DNA of 64,000 bases from Cynocephalus volans (Eukaryota > Chordata > Mammalia > Dermoptera > Cynocephalidae): assembly GCF_027409185.1 (NCBI RefSeq), contig NC_084463.1:51950907-52014906 (forward strand), read 5' to 3'. The notes beneath the pieces are model-generated. The model did not search any database. It was not told the DNA's origin and worked only from the letters and a program-made list of their open reading frames with translations. This document shows positions 10,338-22,863 of the stretch, one piece after another. The stretch's first letter is position 1. Every line of letters starts with the position of its first letter. Made by a program: the position numbers and the translations under genes.

Positions 10338-12772
10338 AATATGGGCTTTGTTCCTCAAATGGGTTACTGCGCTAAGGGTTGAGCCAATGAACATGCAGAG
10401 CCAAAGCCATTCGACTTTGGGAGCTTCAAGAGGAAGGCAGCAGCCACAGAAGGAGGTCCAGTCGGCATGCCAGGGCTGCATTTTTCATGGGGCCTCAGAG
10501 TCTTTGACAAACAAGAAATGCACATAGATTTAAGAAAAAGGAAATATACTCAAACAAAACCAGAGCTGCAAAGAAACTGAGGACATAGAGCCAGTTAGTA
10601 GGCAAAAAGAAAGGAAAGATAGACTATTTCTGGTGGGTGAAGAATCAGACAATATGAATATTCACACTAAATGTACAGCAGAGTTTCTATACCACAGACT
10701 AGTCACACAAATCATTTTCATTCTATTAATCAAAATTCTGGAAAAGGAGATAAACATTAAACGATTATCCCCCCCTCTGCTCAGCCAGATCTAGAGTTCA
10801 AGACTGGGAGTCTGACAGGTAAGAAAGGTTTACCATTTTGTTCACTTTCAAGTAATGGTCTCTCTTGGCTATGGATTCCAGAAGAGCAAGGTGGCTTGGG
10901 TATCCTGTTTACAGCACCATAACTGTAGGGGCCAAGGGAAGACATTCCCTCCAACACCTTGGAGGTTCTCCAAAAAAGTCAACTGTTGAACACAGCATAA
11001 ATTTAAGTGACATGGGAGCTGTCAGAGTGAAGACTCAGAGATATATGGAAAATTGTCCATATTTATGCTTAGGTTCTATGAAGCGGGCAGAGCTATGTAG
11101 TAATGATCTAATGCTAATACACTGAGTGCAGAAGCCCAGCAAGGCCTGTCTGTTCAGATTCCTCTTGGCCTATCTGTGTAGCATTCATTCCTCCAAGGTA
11201 TAGGGCAGGACTCTTTCTGGAATGAGGGTGTCTTACAATCTAAAATCAGACAAGGTAGGTCAGAGAAATTCTTTACCGGTTGCTCTAAGACAGAAATGTG
11301 AGTGTGGGGGTTGGATTGAGTATATCGAATGACCCACCTTGAGGGAAAAGGATTCTAGTTACCATGGCTTGCCTCAGGGGAAAGTGAAGCTAAGAGACAG
11401 GAGGGCAGGAAAAGGTCAGAGGGAAATTTTGATTTTGAGGTCTTTAATTTGGGGTATCACTTTTTGGGTCCAAACACAATTGTGCAAAGAAATACCAACT
11501 TCTTTTGCTTTAGGTCATCCAATTTGAAGTCTTTCCAGTTACCTAAAGTACATCCCATGGGTGGGGTTTCTTTTGGGATTCTGGTGGCATTTCCCATCTT
11601 TTCTCTGATGACATATTTGTTGTCTTATAATCAGGAGGGCCTGTGGCAGGATGGAGTCTGTGTGACTGGGGATCAATATAGTTGTAGGACCTCTTTTGGT
11701 CTCACTTAGAATGGGCATAGAGGAGGAACAGAGTTATTGTTGTGCAAATAAAAGTAAGCCTGGGCATAAGGGTTTTCAGATGATTTTTCCATTGTGATTG
11801 CAAATGTTGTCTAGGCCTCTCAAATTTTGGTAACCAAAAGTGTCATTTTCTGCCCTTTGGCTATTAATAACCAATTTGTATCATGTGGAGGAGGTTGACA
11901 TTAATGGGATAGAAATGAAACACATGTATTTCACAGGACTTAAGCCTGTAGTTTAGAAGGACCAAATTCCATGGTTTAGCATATAATGTAGAAAGGCCAA
12001 AGCCTGTAGTTTTGAAAGACCAAAGTCTTTAGTTTAGGAGGCCAGAGCCTCTAGTTTAGGAGCTCAAAGCCCAACCCTTTAGGAAAACATGTAGAATTGC
12101 TAAGATTAAGAAAGATCTGAAAACTTTCACAGGACTGAAGCCTTTGATGTAGATAAGAGACTACAGCAAAAAGTGACTGCTCTGGGGGCAGTTGTCCTTG
12201 GTTCAGCTAAACCCAGTGCTGGGAAAGTATGCAAGCTAAAATCTTCAAGGACATGCTGCTAGTTAGTGCTTGAGGGATGTTCCTCATTTTGCCCTAAACT
12301 GTTTCTTTGAGTTTCTTGGGGTGTTAGGCACTTTGGTGATTATCACATTGCTTCCTTTTGTATATCACATAGCTTAGTTTTATGACTCCTTTGATGGTAT
12401 ATTGCTTGAACTATTTAAAGTTACATCTGCTTTAATGAAGATTGTCACATAGCCAGTTTGTTTATGTTTTCACTGTGACCAATTAACCACCTGTTTCTCT
12501 TCTGCAACTTTCTTATTGTAACAATAAACACTGACACAAAAACTGACTTGGGGCTGTGCCTGGGCTGTGCTCTCTTAAAGGAGTTTTCCCTTGGTAAAGT
12601 CCCTTTGGGCTTCTCATTGCTCTGAATACATGGGCTCTGTAATCTTTTTCATCTCTGTCACTCAGCAAGAGCTGACATTACTGGGGCCAGACCATAATTC
12701 AGGAAAATATCAGCTCTTTTGGACTTACTTCCCCTCCCAGGTACAGGAATTTTAAGTTTTGTATAAGGCATC
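10338..12772. other. Unassigned, probably ERV-derived
   Basis: I can support no gene. At 11,930-12,080 short degenerate repeats recur (variants of CCTGTAGTTTAGGAGGCCAAAG, about 25-30 bp apart). At about 12,380-12,710 the sequence has LTR character: a CAATAAACACTGACA block, then a T-rich stretch and CTGTGCTCTCTTAAAGG. I could not place LTR ends or a target duplication, so I leave it unassigned. Confidence 0.45.
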
Positions 12773-13220
12773 TGTATTTGTCCACTTCTGTTGCTTAGAA
12801 CAAAATACACAGAACTGCGTGATCTATAAAGAAAATGAAATTCATTGCTTTAAGTTTCTGAGGCTAGCAAATACAAAGTCCAGGGAACACATCTGGTGCA
12901 GGTTTTGGTGGTTTTGACAGTGATGGCAGGGTATCACATTGCAAAATGGTGGAGCAGAGAGAGTAGAAAGAGAGAGAGACTAACCTGCTCATTCACTCCC
13001 CTCTAAAAGCCCTCCAAACCACACTCATGACCACCCTTGATTCAGTCCAGCATGGTTATACAATCTAATCATGTCTTCAAGGCCCCACCTTTCAATTACC
13101 ATAATAAGATTTCCCACCCTCTTGACAGTTGCAATGGGGGCCAAGTTTCTAACACATAAAACTTGGGTGATACAATTCAGGCTTCAGTGAGTTTGGGGAG
13201 CCATTATTCAGTCCACTACA
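12773..13220 (-). repeat. MaLR-type solo LTR (MLT1/MST-like) with TSD GCATC
   Basis: The plus strand starts TGTATTTGTCCACTTCTG, the reverse complement of a MaLR LTR 3' end, and runs through CCCCACCTTTCAATTACCA to ...CAGTCCACTACA. An exact 5-bp duplication GCATC occurs at 12,768-12,772 and 13,221-13,225, confirming both ends. No internal MaLR sequence adjoins it, so it is a solo LTR. Confidence 0.85.
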
Positions 13221-13225
13221 GCATC

Positions 13226-15095
13226 CAAGAGGGAGTTCCCCATGTTAGTGATATCTGTAAATGGACGAAGGAGTAGAAAACCAAGCCCAGGGAGAAACAA
13301 GATAAGAAGGAGGCATTATTCATTCTTAATCTTGAAACTCCAGCAGAGAGGACAGTGAGTCCAAGAAGTGAGTGGATTGTCTGTAACTCAGGTGTCTCCA
13401 AGAAACAGGCACAACCCAGCCAGGAGATCTGATCTCCATTTTGGCCAGGGAAATCTCTGACCCATTCATGGGATTTCTGAGGCAGATAGAGAAAGAGAAA
13501 GGAGAACTCTGAGGAGGGCTTTAGCTGTAGTCACCCCAAGTCAGTGACCCGTAGTGGGTAGGCAGAAAGGAATGGAAATGCTGAGCTCATATGGATTTCT
13601 CATCAATTCCCAGGTTTTGACATCAAATATGAAAAGTTGATGATTAGTGAAGATTGGTAGTGAGACAAGTAATCAGGCTCAGAAGGCTTCATTTGCCCAT
13701 GCAGCAGCATGGGGCCTGGAATAGGCAGCATGTAGGAGGCATAGGTACAAGATAGAATAACCACCCCCATGGCGGTTGGGGTTCTATTTCTTCTTGTGGT
13801 GAGGTGTGTTGTTTTGATTGGCCATAGCTTATGTTAAATAGGAGTTAAATAAATATCCAATGGAAGTTGTTGAGGCCTTATGTTAATTAGGTGTTTTTTC
13901 AGGTGTATGATTATTGGTTCCCTTAGCATTTAAAGTAGAGTTTGAGAGGTGACCAATGACTTGGACTTCTGTTGCAGTTATGAGTTCTCTTGTCTTCTGA
14001 TTTTATGGGAAAGTCCCTTAGGAAAGGAATCACGATTTTGAGTATCTTTGGGTGGCACCATATGTGGAAAATAGAATAGTTTAATCAGGCTCCCTCAACT
14101 CAGGTCTGGATGGGGGTCAAAAACCACATTTCTAGTAAACAAGTTGTGTGTGTGTGTGTAGAGTTAGTGCACATGTGCACCAATGTACCTGTTTAGTTTT
14201 GTTGCTTTTGTGTGTTCTTCAGTTTGTGAAGCAGGGTTGGCCAGCAGAGAGCTCCTGTCTAAAAATAGAGCATGTTTACTCTGCTGGCAGCTGCTCAGAT
14301 TTCATTTGGACTTTGCTGGTAGCAGCTGAGTTTCTGAGTTTCTGTGTGGCCTAATTCTTAGATGTGTGTGTGCTGAAAAAAGACTATTCCTACTTCAGCC
14401 AAGGCTCCAAGCAACATTTTATCTGGTTACCTAGCTCATAGAACTGCCTGTGAAGGGTTTGTGAATGGGCTTGAGGGATCTGTAAGCCCCAGAACCTGGC
14501 CCTAGCTCTGCACAACATCTTAAGTATTTTTTCCCAAACCTAATACGTAGGATGTCAAAAAAAAAAAAAGCTTTGGATCGATAGAAGTGATGTTTACACA
14601 CCATTGGGAATGTATCTAATTTTATGCAATTGTATGTTTAAAAATGCTTCAAATGGCAAACCGTTTGTTACATATATGTTACAGTAATAAATGTATTAAT
14701 AATGAAAACACCAAACACTTGATATGATATCTCGGGATCCTTTAAATACAGGATGATTAGCAGTGGTTGGTGAGGGCAACTAGTGACTATATTCCATCTT
14801 CTAAAATCTAGATTCTCATTCCTTTTGTTTATGTGCCTCAGTCTTTTGTCCATAAAACTGGAGACAGCAATACACACTTGGATGTGTAGACTCACCTTGA
14901 GCCCATTTTAGTAATATAAAGTTCATGAGTGAAATCTCTTTTCTCTGTCTATTAAGGTACAGTTCTCAGAGCCAAGGACAGGAGGCTCAGGAGTGATGTT
15001 TATGTCTTTCCACACTGGCCATGTGTTCCAGTTTTCACTGTTTAAGCTTACACTTCTTTTGTTTGAGTAACTCATATTTTTCCTTGTGATACTGT
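13226..15095. other. Unassigned intergenic sequence
   Basis: I support no gene here. It includes a short (GT)n run near 14,143-14,159 and an A-run near 14,556. Some stretches (13,700-14,110) read like eroded ERV interior, but I cannot name a protein motif. Confidence 0.4.
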
Positions 15096-15099
15096 ACGT

Positions 15100-16640
15100 A
15101 AAATTTTTTTCTTAATTTTATTTTGGGACACTTTATTCTTATGTAAAGAAATTTGAGGAATGTCTGTACATTGATTTTTCTATCCTATTACTTTCTTCAG
15201 GTTGTTTATTAGTTTTAGTATGTTTTACTGAATTCCTCATGGTTTTCTAAATACAAGAACATGTCATCTGTTAATAAAGATGATTGTGCTTCCTCTCCAG
15301 TTTAGATGCTTTTTGTTTACTTCTGTTGCCAAATTGCCCTGTCTAGCACCTCTAGTACAGCAATAAGTAGATGTGGTGAGTAGATATATTGACCTTCTTC
15401 CTGAATTAGGAAAAGTATACTGGCTTTACCTATGAAGAATGATGTTAGCTGTGGAATTTTTAATTGTAATGCCCTTTATCTGTTAAAAATGTTTCCTTCT
15501 ATTCCTATGTTAAATATTTCCATCATAAAAAAATGTTGAATTTTGTCAATTTCATATTGTGCATCTGTTGAGATGGTCATGTGGTTTTGTGTCTTATTGT
15601 ATCTATATGATATATCATGCTAAATGATCTTTAGGTGTTAACCAACCGTCTATTCCTGAGAATTTAAATTGGTGATGGGGAATAATTATTTTATATGTTG
15701 CTGAATTCTGTTTGGTTATATTGTTTTTGAAGGATTTCCACTTATATTTACAAGATAAAGTGGCCTGAATTTTTTTCGTGTGTATGATATCTCAGTATGC
15801 TTTTGGTATCATAGTAAAACGACCTCATGTAATGAATGTAAAAGTGTCTCTACTGTGTTTCTATTTTTTGGACAGTTCAAGAAGACTTTATATTAAATCT
15901 TCTCCAAATGTTTGATAGAATTAAATAGTGATGTTTCTGAATGTAAAATTTTCATTCTGTATAGATTTTTACTATTAAAATACTTGTAATACGTCCACTC
16001 AGAATATTTATTATTTTCTTGAGAAAGTTTCCACAGTTTTTATCTTTCTAAGAATTTCTCAATTTTATCTAAATTATCTAAAATTGTGTCATGTAATCCT
16101 TCATATTATTCTTCTCTAATATTTTCTTTACTTTTGCAATGTTGGTAGTAAAGACCTTTTTAATTTTTGATTTTAGGTATTTGAGATCTCTCTCTCTCGC
16201 TCTCTCTCTCTCTAGCCTTGGACTAGCTAAAGATTTGTCAACTTTTTGGTCTTTTACTAACCTCCTTTAATGTTATTGTTATTCTTTATTGTTTTTAATT
16301 TCATATTCCATTGCCCTTTTTTTTGTAATTTTATTCTTTTCCTTTCTTATGCTTACTTTAGATTGTGTTTGCCCTACTATTCAGTATATTTTTTGTGGAA
16401 GCTTAGGTTATTGATTTGAGATCGTTTTTTAAATATACATATTCATGTATAAATTTACATATAGTCACCACTATAGCAGCCTTTCAAAAATTTTATTCCT
16501 CTTATTGATAGACACTTTCATAATTATAAAATGTTCCTTATTTTCTCTATTTAGTTTGTATGTTTTAAAATCTATTTTGTTATGTTTTCAAACGGATCTG
16601 ATCACTGTTGATAGGTCCCAATAAATTTTGGCTACATCTG
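15100..16640 (-). mobile_element. Old L1 fragment, antisense (ORF2 region)
   Basis: The plus strand shows the complement of L1 ORF2: 'ATGTCATCTG...GATGATTGTGCTTCCTC' near 15,260, 'TGTTGAATTTTGTCAATTTC' near 15,534 and 'GAGATGGTCATGTGGTTT' near 15,571. These recur in order in other antisense L1s in this window (29.8-30.1 kb and 40.1 kb). It is strongly diverged with no open frame, so an old L1M-type copy is likely. Both ends are ragged. Confidence 0.75.
16187..16213. repeat. (TC)n simple repeat
   Basis: About 13 TC units with one interruption (CTCGCTC), inside the antisense L1 fragment. Confidence 0.9.
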
Positions 16641-19600
16641 CTTGATACAAATAGAAGAATTAAGCTGCAAGCGACTCTAACTTTTTATTGCTTCTTTAAG
16701 AAATCATTTAAAACATAATGGCTTAAAAGAGTAGAAATATATTCTTTCACAATTCTGAAGGACAGAAGTCCAAAATCAGTGTCATTGGACTAATAGCAAA
16801 GTGCTGTCAGACCAACACTCTCTCCCAAGGTCATAGGTGAGAATCATTCATTACATTTTCTATCTTCTGATGGCTGCAGGTATTCCTTGGCTTGCGGTTG
16901 CAAAAGCTTTTGATCCAGCTCCTGAATGTTAAAAGTCTTACAAGCCCATTCACATAGAAAACATTCAGAGTTCAAGCAAAAAGGCTCCTTCAGTCTCACA
17001 AGGTCTTGCTCCCATAGCACAGGAGAAGATAGATATTTCAGGGAGCTTGACAGAACTTGAGAGAAGGAAGCTAATGCACAGGAGAATGAGGGATAGGAGA
17101 AGGCCCCTGTGCCTGCAGACTAAAGCTAGTGATGTAGGAGCCCCGAGGGAAACAGAGATGGGGAGATGACAACAGTGTGCAACACCTCAAAATTTTAAAT
17201 GGAGGGCATTTGGAGGCCACTGATCCCAGACAGACCTAGATGAAGAGAGAGAGCTGAGTCTAGATGGAGAGCAGGAGACAGAGACCAGTCTACATGAAGC
17301 ATCTCACCTGCAAGATTGACTAGGCATGTAAAACATTTCCAGACCCCCTAGAGCCCTGTAGTGTTCCAATTATTGCTCTCTTTATCTTTTGCAAGCATCT
17401 CAATCTTCCCCTCCACAACACCTGCTCCCACCCCCACAATGCATGTGGCGTGCTGTGTTTATCCAAACAATCTGGAGGAGATGCACATATGAAGATATCT
17501 CTTTCTCCCTCTCCCTCTTTCTCTCTCTCTCTGCATTGCTCCTTCCTCTCCAGAATTCTGTCTGTAAATTCCTCTGGCCTCACTTTCTGAACCCCCACTT
17601 CTGTCATTTCAACTCAGCACATCTCCATGCTCCCTGCTCTGTGGTGTGGAGAGCTGGAGCAGATTGTGAGACCCACCAGTTTTGAGGTTATTGTTCTCCA
17701 TTTAAAAAATCATGTTATCTCAGTGGTTGCTGAGAAGAGAACATATTTCTCACTCATCTTTACATGCAGGTCAACAAGGGTTGCATGTGGCTGCTCAGAG
17801 TGATTCAGTGACCTAGGCTGTTTCTGATTCTGAACTCTTAGAGTTGCTTCATCTGGAGCATGTTTCAGGTTGGACGCTGATTCTTCTAGGCTTTAGTGGA
17901 GCTCATACATTAGCCATATCTAGTCTTCTGAGCCTGCATAATTGTAAGGGAGCTTAGAAACATGGGTTTTGGACTGACCATTTTTCACCATGGTTTCAAC
18001 TCCCTTAGCATGGTCTCAGCCCATGACAGGAGACGTCAGCTATCCCAAATTAAGTCAGAAGTAAATTTCTCAGCCCCTAAATTAGAGGAAACGTAAGCCC
18101 TGAAGAAAAATAAAGCTGGACGTTATTCACATTCGTCAGGACAGACTGTCATCAGTAATAAACTGATATAATGGGAAAAATGGTAAAGTCAAATCAACTT
18201 AGTCAAATCAAATTAGTCCAAAGGAGACTGGGTATTTTAAAAAGAATATGAAAATGAAAGGGTAAACAGGGGATCAGTGGCATCTGGACTGTAAAAAACT
18301 TCAGAAGGAGGAAGGGGGTTGGCTCATGTAAAAGGCATCTGAGTTAACTAATTGCTGTTTATGGAAGTCAGGCTCCTATCCTCCATCCCAGGCTGGCAGA
18401 CCGGGGCCTATCTCCAGGTGTTGTCTGGAACAAACAGGAGACTCAGTCTCAGCCTTCAGTTTGCTCAGGTGGGCACTTTAATGGGTGCTGAAGGCATCCC
18501 TGGATGGTAGACACTTTAACTGTTAGAAACTATGTTGATGATTTATACAGGCCTTTATATACCAAGGTTGAGGCCTAGTTCACAAGACAGTTCAGAGGGG
18601 ACAGGCTAGAGTGGTCAAGGAGAGAAACTTTGTCACTCAGAGGACATTAATACAGAAAAGTTCCTGCCCTAAACTTGTGAAGGTAGACATGGAAATCCTA
18701 ACCTCTACTTTACCTCCATTGTTTTCTTATCTTGCTGGTAAACCCTTTACTCTGTCTGCTGTGAGGTGATTTTCAAGACTTATGCCCTCAACCAGCCTGT
18801 GAACTATGTAATAAGGAGTAGCAAGAAGAACTGAGTGTGGGAAAGAAGCACATGGGAGAGTCCACACACTAAAAGTGAGAAGAAAGAGACAGCAAAGGGG
18901 TCACAATTTGCTTTTGATGTGTTCTGATCACAGCCTGCAGGTCCTGGAGCCCCAATGCCTCATTCATACTGCATGGGAATAGACAAGTCAGAGAGGGAGA
19001 AAGTGTTTAGATTTTTAAGAGGAGAGGCATTAAGATTTAGGGTGTAGGTGATGAAAGAGTTTGGAAAAGGAGAGAATAGAGAGCTCCTGATAAGGGTGGA
19101 TTCAGCCATTCTGTGGCACATCTGAATCAGCCCAAGTTTCCCTGTAATCCCAGGCACCTGAGGCTCCTTTCTTTTTCATCTTATTGTCCACATTTACCTA
19201 TAGTGACTCCATTCCCCAAATTCTATTTGAATAATGCATTCAGGTTCATTTGGGCTGACAGTTTTATTTTCACCTGGGGCCAAGGAGCAGTGGGCAACTC
19301 CAGCACAGGGTACAATAGAGTATCTCGCATGCACACAGGCACGCACACACAGACATGCATCATGCAAACACAGTATGAAGTAAGACCTTTGTTTTTACAG
19401 GTAGATTTGTGTTGGGATCATATTACAATGAAGAGGCAACTGCATTAACACATTTCAAAGACAAAACGAGTGACTAAGAATAAATTGTGATTTTCAGATA
19501 TTTTTGAAATTCAGTCCATGATAAGAAATACAATTTATATTACAACCAAGTACAGACCTGTCGAACCTTGAACAATTGAAGCACATTATCACACACAGAA

Positions 19601-19879
19601 AACTTAACTGTAAATAATGTGATACTGTCTGATATATACTTTTGCATTACATTTCTATGATAAATAAATTTATCTGAAGTAAACAAACCACTCCAGAATC
19701 ATAAATGTTTCAAATAAATCAAAAGAGACATTAGAAAATACACTTATATGACCGAAAACGAAGATACAAGAAAAGAAAAATTCAGAAGAATGTATCTTAT
19801 GACTGTCGATTGAAAATTAGGTAAAAACATTAAAGTATGTAGAGTCAAGCAACATATAAAACTAATTATACCCCATGTC
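16641..19879. other. Unassigned intergenic sequence with a CT-rich tract
   Basis: I can support no gene. The stretch 16,700-16,840 (complement of a 'GGCTTAAAA..TTCACAATTCTGAAGG' type pattern) may be an eroded antisense MaLR LTR. A polypyrimidine CT tract lies at 17,497-17,533. The overlapping short open frames on both strands there follow from the CT tract and are not coding. Confidence 0.4.
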
Positions 19880-21070
19880 AGAGTTGCATATATCCCAGGA
19901 CTACATATTTGGCTAATAGCTAAAAATTACACAATATAATACACTATGTCAATAAAAGAATAAACAAAACTACATGACATCTCAGTAGATGTACAAAACA
20001 AATTTGACAAAATCCAACCTCCTTCTATGAAGAAAACATTCAACAAAGTAGAAATAGAAGGGAAGTTCCTCAAACTGATGAAGGGCATATGAAGAACACA
20101 CTGCTCACAGTATTTTTGTTGGAGTAAGCAGGACTGAAGCCATGTTGGGACCTAAGGCTGCCTGGGCTGCAGAGGTGGGGAGGATTTTTTTAAAGGACAG
20201 TTTTTTCTCTCCACTCTTGCTTACTTTCTTATCTCACTCACTAATTAGAAAAACAAGGCTGAGAAGCTAATTAGTACTTTGCAAAGCTAACAGTTCTTTC
20301 TTTGAGACTTGTAGAGTTTTGAGAAATGATCAAGGCCAAATGACTGATGCTGACCTTGGGCACTAGCCACGTACACTGGTGCAAATCAAAATCTTGCAGG
20401 GTCCTGAGTTAACAGCGAAGATGAGAACAGAAACCAGATGAAGCCTTGTCGAGACCTTTTACCTGACTCACAGACACGGACCTGTTGTAACTCACATCTC
20501 TTGTTCTCCTGACTTTCACCTTCCACATCCCATTCCCTCAACCCTTCCTTTAAAAACCCCTCAGTAAATGAAAATCTTTGAGATGGGGTGGTCTGCCATC
20601 TCCTTCAGCTGAATACATCTGCTTTTCTCACAGCAACCATTTGACTTCTGAGGTTTTTTCAAAGGGGTGGGCAGCCGGACGTGAGTCCAGTAACATTTTT
20701 AGTGGGGAAAGTCCATATGCTTATGTGCTAAGACCAGGAACAAGATAAACAATCAATTCTCACTACACCTCTTCATCATTGTACTAGATGGAAAAATTGG
20801 CAACAGATGTAGATTAAAGGCATCTAGATTGGAAAAAAAGTGTAACATTCTTTATTTTCAGTTGACATGTTTTTGTATTTAGAAAATCATAAGGAATTCA
20901 CTAAGTACTATTAGAGTTCAGAGAAGTAACAGGATCAATATACAAAAATCAATTGTATTTCTGTACACAAAAATAAATAATACAAATATGAGATTGAAGA
21001 AACAGTTGAGTTACAATAGACTCAGAATAAGATCCCTAGAAATAAGTTTAACAATAGAAGTGTGTACTTG
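19880..21070 (+). mobile_element. L1 ORF2 fragment, sense, split by an LTR insertion
   Basis: 19,900-20,116 and 20,700-21,060 read as one L1 ORF2 stretch. The first contains ACATCTCAGTAGATGTACA...TTTGACAAAATCCAACCTCC, the reverse-transcriptase region. After the inserted LTR, the second continues with the AGTGGGGAAAGTCC..ATGCTT block and ATCAATATACAAAAATCAATTG, the order seen in intact L1s. It is heavily decayed with no open frame. Confidence 0.75.
20117..20695 (+). repeat. Solo LTR inserted in L1
   Basis: A 579-bp segment starts TGTTGGAGTAAGCAGG and ends GTCCAGTAACA. It is flanked by TTTT on both sides (20,113-20,116 and 20,696-20,699) and cleanly interrupts an L1. It has a TTTAAAAACCCC TATA-like box and a CAGTAAATGAAA possible polyadenylation signal near 20,550-20,575. 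The AT-rich target makes the duplication weak evidence, but the L1 interruption supports the boundaries. Confidence 0.7.
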
Positions 21071-21749
21071 AACGTGGAAAGCCACAGTACATGGGTAGCA
21101 TGGAAACACTTAGGTATTATCCCTGAGCCTCTTCTCCTTGGCTCTGAGAACTTTACCTTCATGGGGGAGAAAACGGATTGCATCCTTGACCTTTATATTA
21201 TTAGAGGTGGGCTCGGGGTGAGTTCGGCATATCCAAATGTGTTTTAGTGTCTCCATTTTTATGGATAGGAGACATACATAGAAAGAGAGGGAATGACAAA
21301 CTCTAGCCAGAGTGTGAAAGATCAGGCAGTGACTCTCACCACCCAATCCCTGCCAATCATGCTGTGTTTAAAGGATCCCCACATACCATACCAATAAGGG
21401 TTTGAGAGGCATGGAATTTAGGAGTTCAAAGACGGGGGTCTATAGATTCTAATATCTGAGACAAGAGGGCTGTGGGAAGATCAAGGCTGAGATCCCTGCA
21501 TCTGCAAATAGAATCACTGAGAGGAAGTTGAAGGATCTAGGAAAGCACAGGAATTACGACAAGGCAGGAAACACATTAGGAAAAGAGAAAACCAGAGATA
21601 GGTTTTAAGCATGACTGCAGCCTCTCATACGCACCATCCACACACCCCCAACGTTTGCCCTTCTTTCACTCTGCCCCACATTCTAACACTCCAACCCGCA
21701 TCAACCCTGATTACTGAAGCTGGGCATTTTTCCATGTTTTGTTTTCTTG
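21071..21749. other. Unassigned intergenic sequence
   Basis: I recognise no gene or repeat here. Confidence 0.4.
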
Positions 21750-21840
21750 TTTGGCAGCTGACCAATACTGGGTTCTGAACTCTTGACCATTGTGTTATGA
21801 GCTCTATGTTCTCCCAAGTGAGCTAACCAGCCAACTTTAT
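21750..21840 (-). mobile_element. tRNA-Ile-derived SINE, antisense fragment
   Basis: The plus strand runs TTGGCAGCTGACCAATACTG, a degenerate B-box complement (GGGTTCTGAACTCTTGACC) and AGTGAGCTAACCAGCC. The reverse complement follows the tRNA-Ile order (GGTTAGCTCA...GGTCAAG.GTTC). It is the second SINE type in this window. Confidence 0.75.
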
Positions 21841-21954
21841 TTCCCTGTTTTAAAAGGAACTTCAGTGTAGCAGAAACTTTTATAAACCCGTCTACAGATA
21901 TCCTTGTCTAGTTTGCTGCAGAAACTAGAGAAGAAAAGGCACGTTCTTGTCCAC

Positions 21955-21957
<3 letters not shown>

Positions 21958-22003
<46 letters not shown>
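21958..22003. repeat. (CA)23 microsatellite
   Basis: 46 uninterrupted bases of alternating AC. The C/V-rich open frames across it are artefacts. Confidence 0.98.
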
Positions 22004-22004
<1 letters not shown>

Positions 22005-22563
22005 AAGTTACTTGAAATTGATTTAATAGATGGATGGATAGGTTCATGGAACATGGGAATTTCTGAGCAATTAATTATCAGACCCTGCAAGTGTAAATTG
22101 GCAGAAGGCTTAAGAAATGCACCTACCCTGTGACCCTGCTCTTTTATGTCACTATAAACACCAGAGCAGTTTTTCTAACTGTGTAATAAAATGCATTGAA
22201 ACTCACAAATTAGTTTGTTGGATGAGAAGAAACAACTTCTAATGTTTTGAAAGAAAATTACTACATCAGTTTGTTGTTTAACACATTGAAAATAAAATAG
22301 ATATGATTTTTTCATACTTTAAAATGCATCTTTAAAAATAGATTTGGGTTGTATAACAGATACACCTGGGCCCCATTTGAGTTTCCCCATTATTGCCACA
22401 ATGTCTTAGGTTGTCAAACCAAGACTTCATTAAAAATCAGAATTAAATCTCAGTGGAGTGGAGACTAGTTTATCACGTGTATAGAGACCACTCTTGATCC
22501 AACAAGGCCTTATCTCCCAGTAACAAGATTTCAGCTGGGAAAATTTTAACAATTTTCGCAGTT
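22004..22563. other. Unassigned sequence upstream of the zinc-finger gene promoter
   Basis: AT-rich, with no recognised gene or repeat. It grades into the CpG-rich promoter at about 22,560. Confidence 0.4.
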
Positions 22564-22589
22564 GGTTCCCAGTATAGGGCTGCAGCGAC

Positions 22590-22605
22590 TTCTGGGAAAT
22601 GTAGT
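22590..22605 (-). promoter_or_regulatory. ZNF143/Staf-like site 1
   Basis: TTCTGGGAAATGTAGT is the reverse orientation of the ACTACAATTCCCAG core. Confidence 0.65.
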
Positions 22606-22673
22606 CTCGCTGGCCATTAACATCACAGGCACAGGTGTACTTCTGCCCCTGCGAATCCTCACTCACTGCACCA

Positions 22674-22689
22674 TGTGGGAAATGTAGTT
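22674..22689 (-). promoter_or_regulatory. ZNF143/Staf-like site 2
   Basis: TGTGGGAAATGTAGTT repeats the site-1 core (GGGAAATGTAGT) 84 bp downstream in the same orientation. Confidence 0.6.
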
Positions 22690-22699
22690 TTGCCCAGCA

Positions 22700-22863
22700 A
22701 TGACGTTCCCCTCCGAGGACTACTACGGGACAGGCATTTCCGTGATTCTACTGCGCATGTGCTGCCACGCCCACTCCGCCATGTTTTGTCTGGAGCTTCC
22801 GTTCGCTTTTGCCCTCCCAGCGCTGCTTCTCAGAGCCTGGGTTTGGATTGCGCGTCCCTGAAG
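22700..22863 (+). other. Exon 1 (5' UTR) of KRAB zinc-finger gene
   Basis: The exon ends at GAAG|GTGGGT (donor at 22,864). The sequence before it (CTTCTCAGAGCCTGGGTTTGG...CCCTGAAG) has the look of the non-coding first exon of KRAB zinc-finger genes. The transcription start is not defined by sequence; I place it between the half-CRE and the NRF1/YY1-like motifs, with an uncertainty of about 80 bp. Translation starts in exon 2. Confidence 0.65.
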
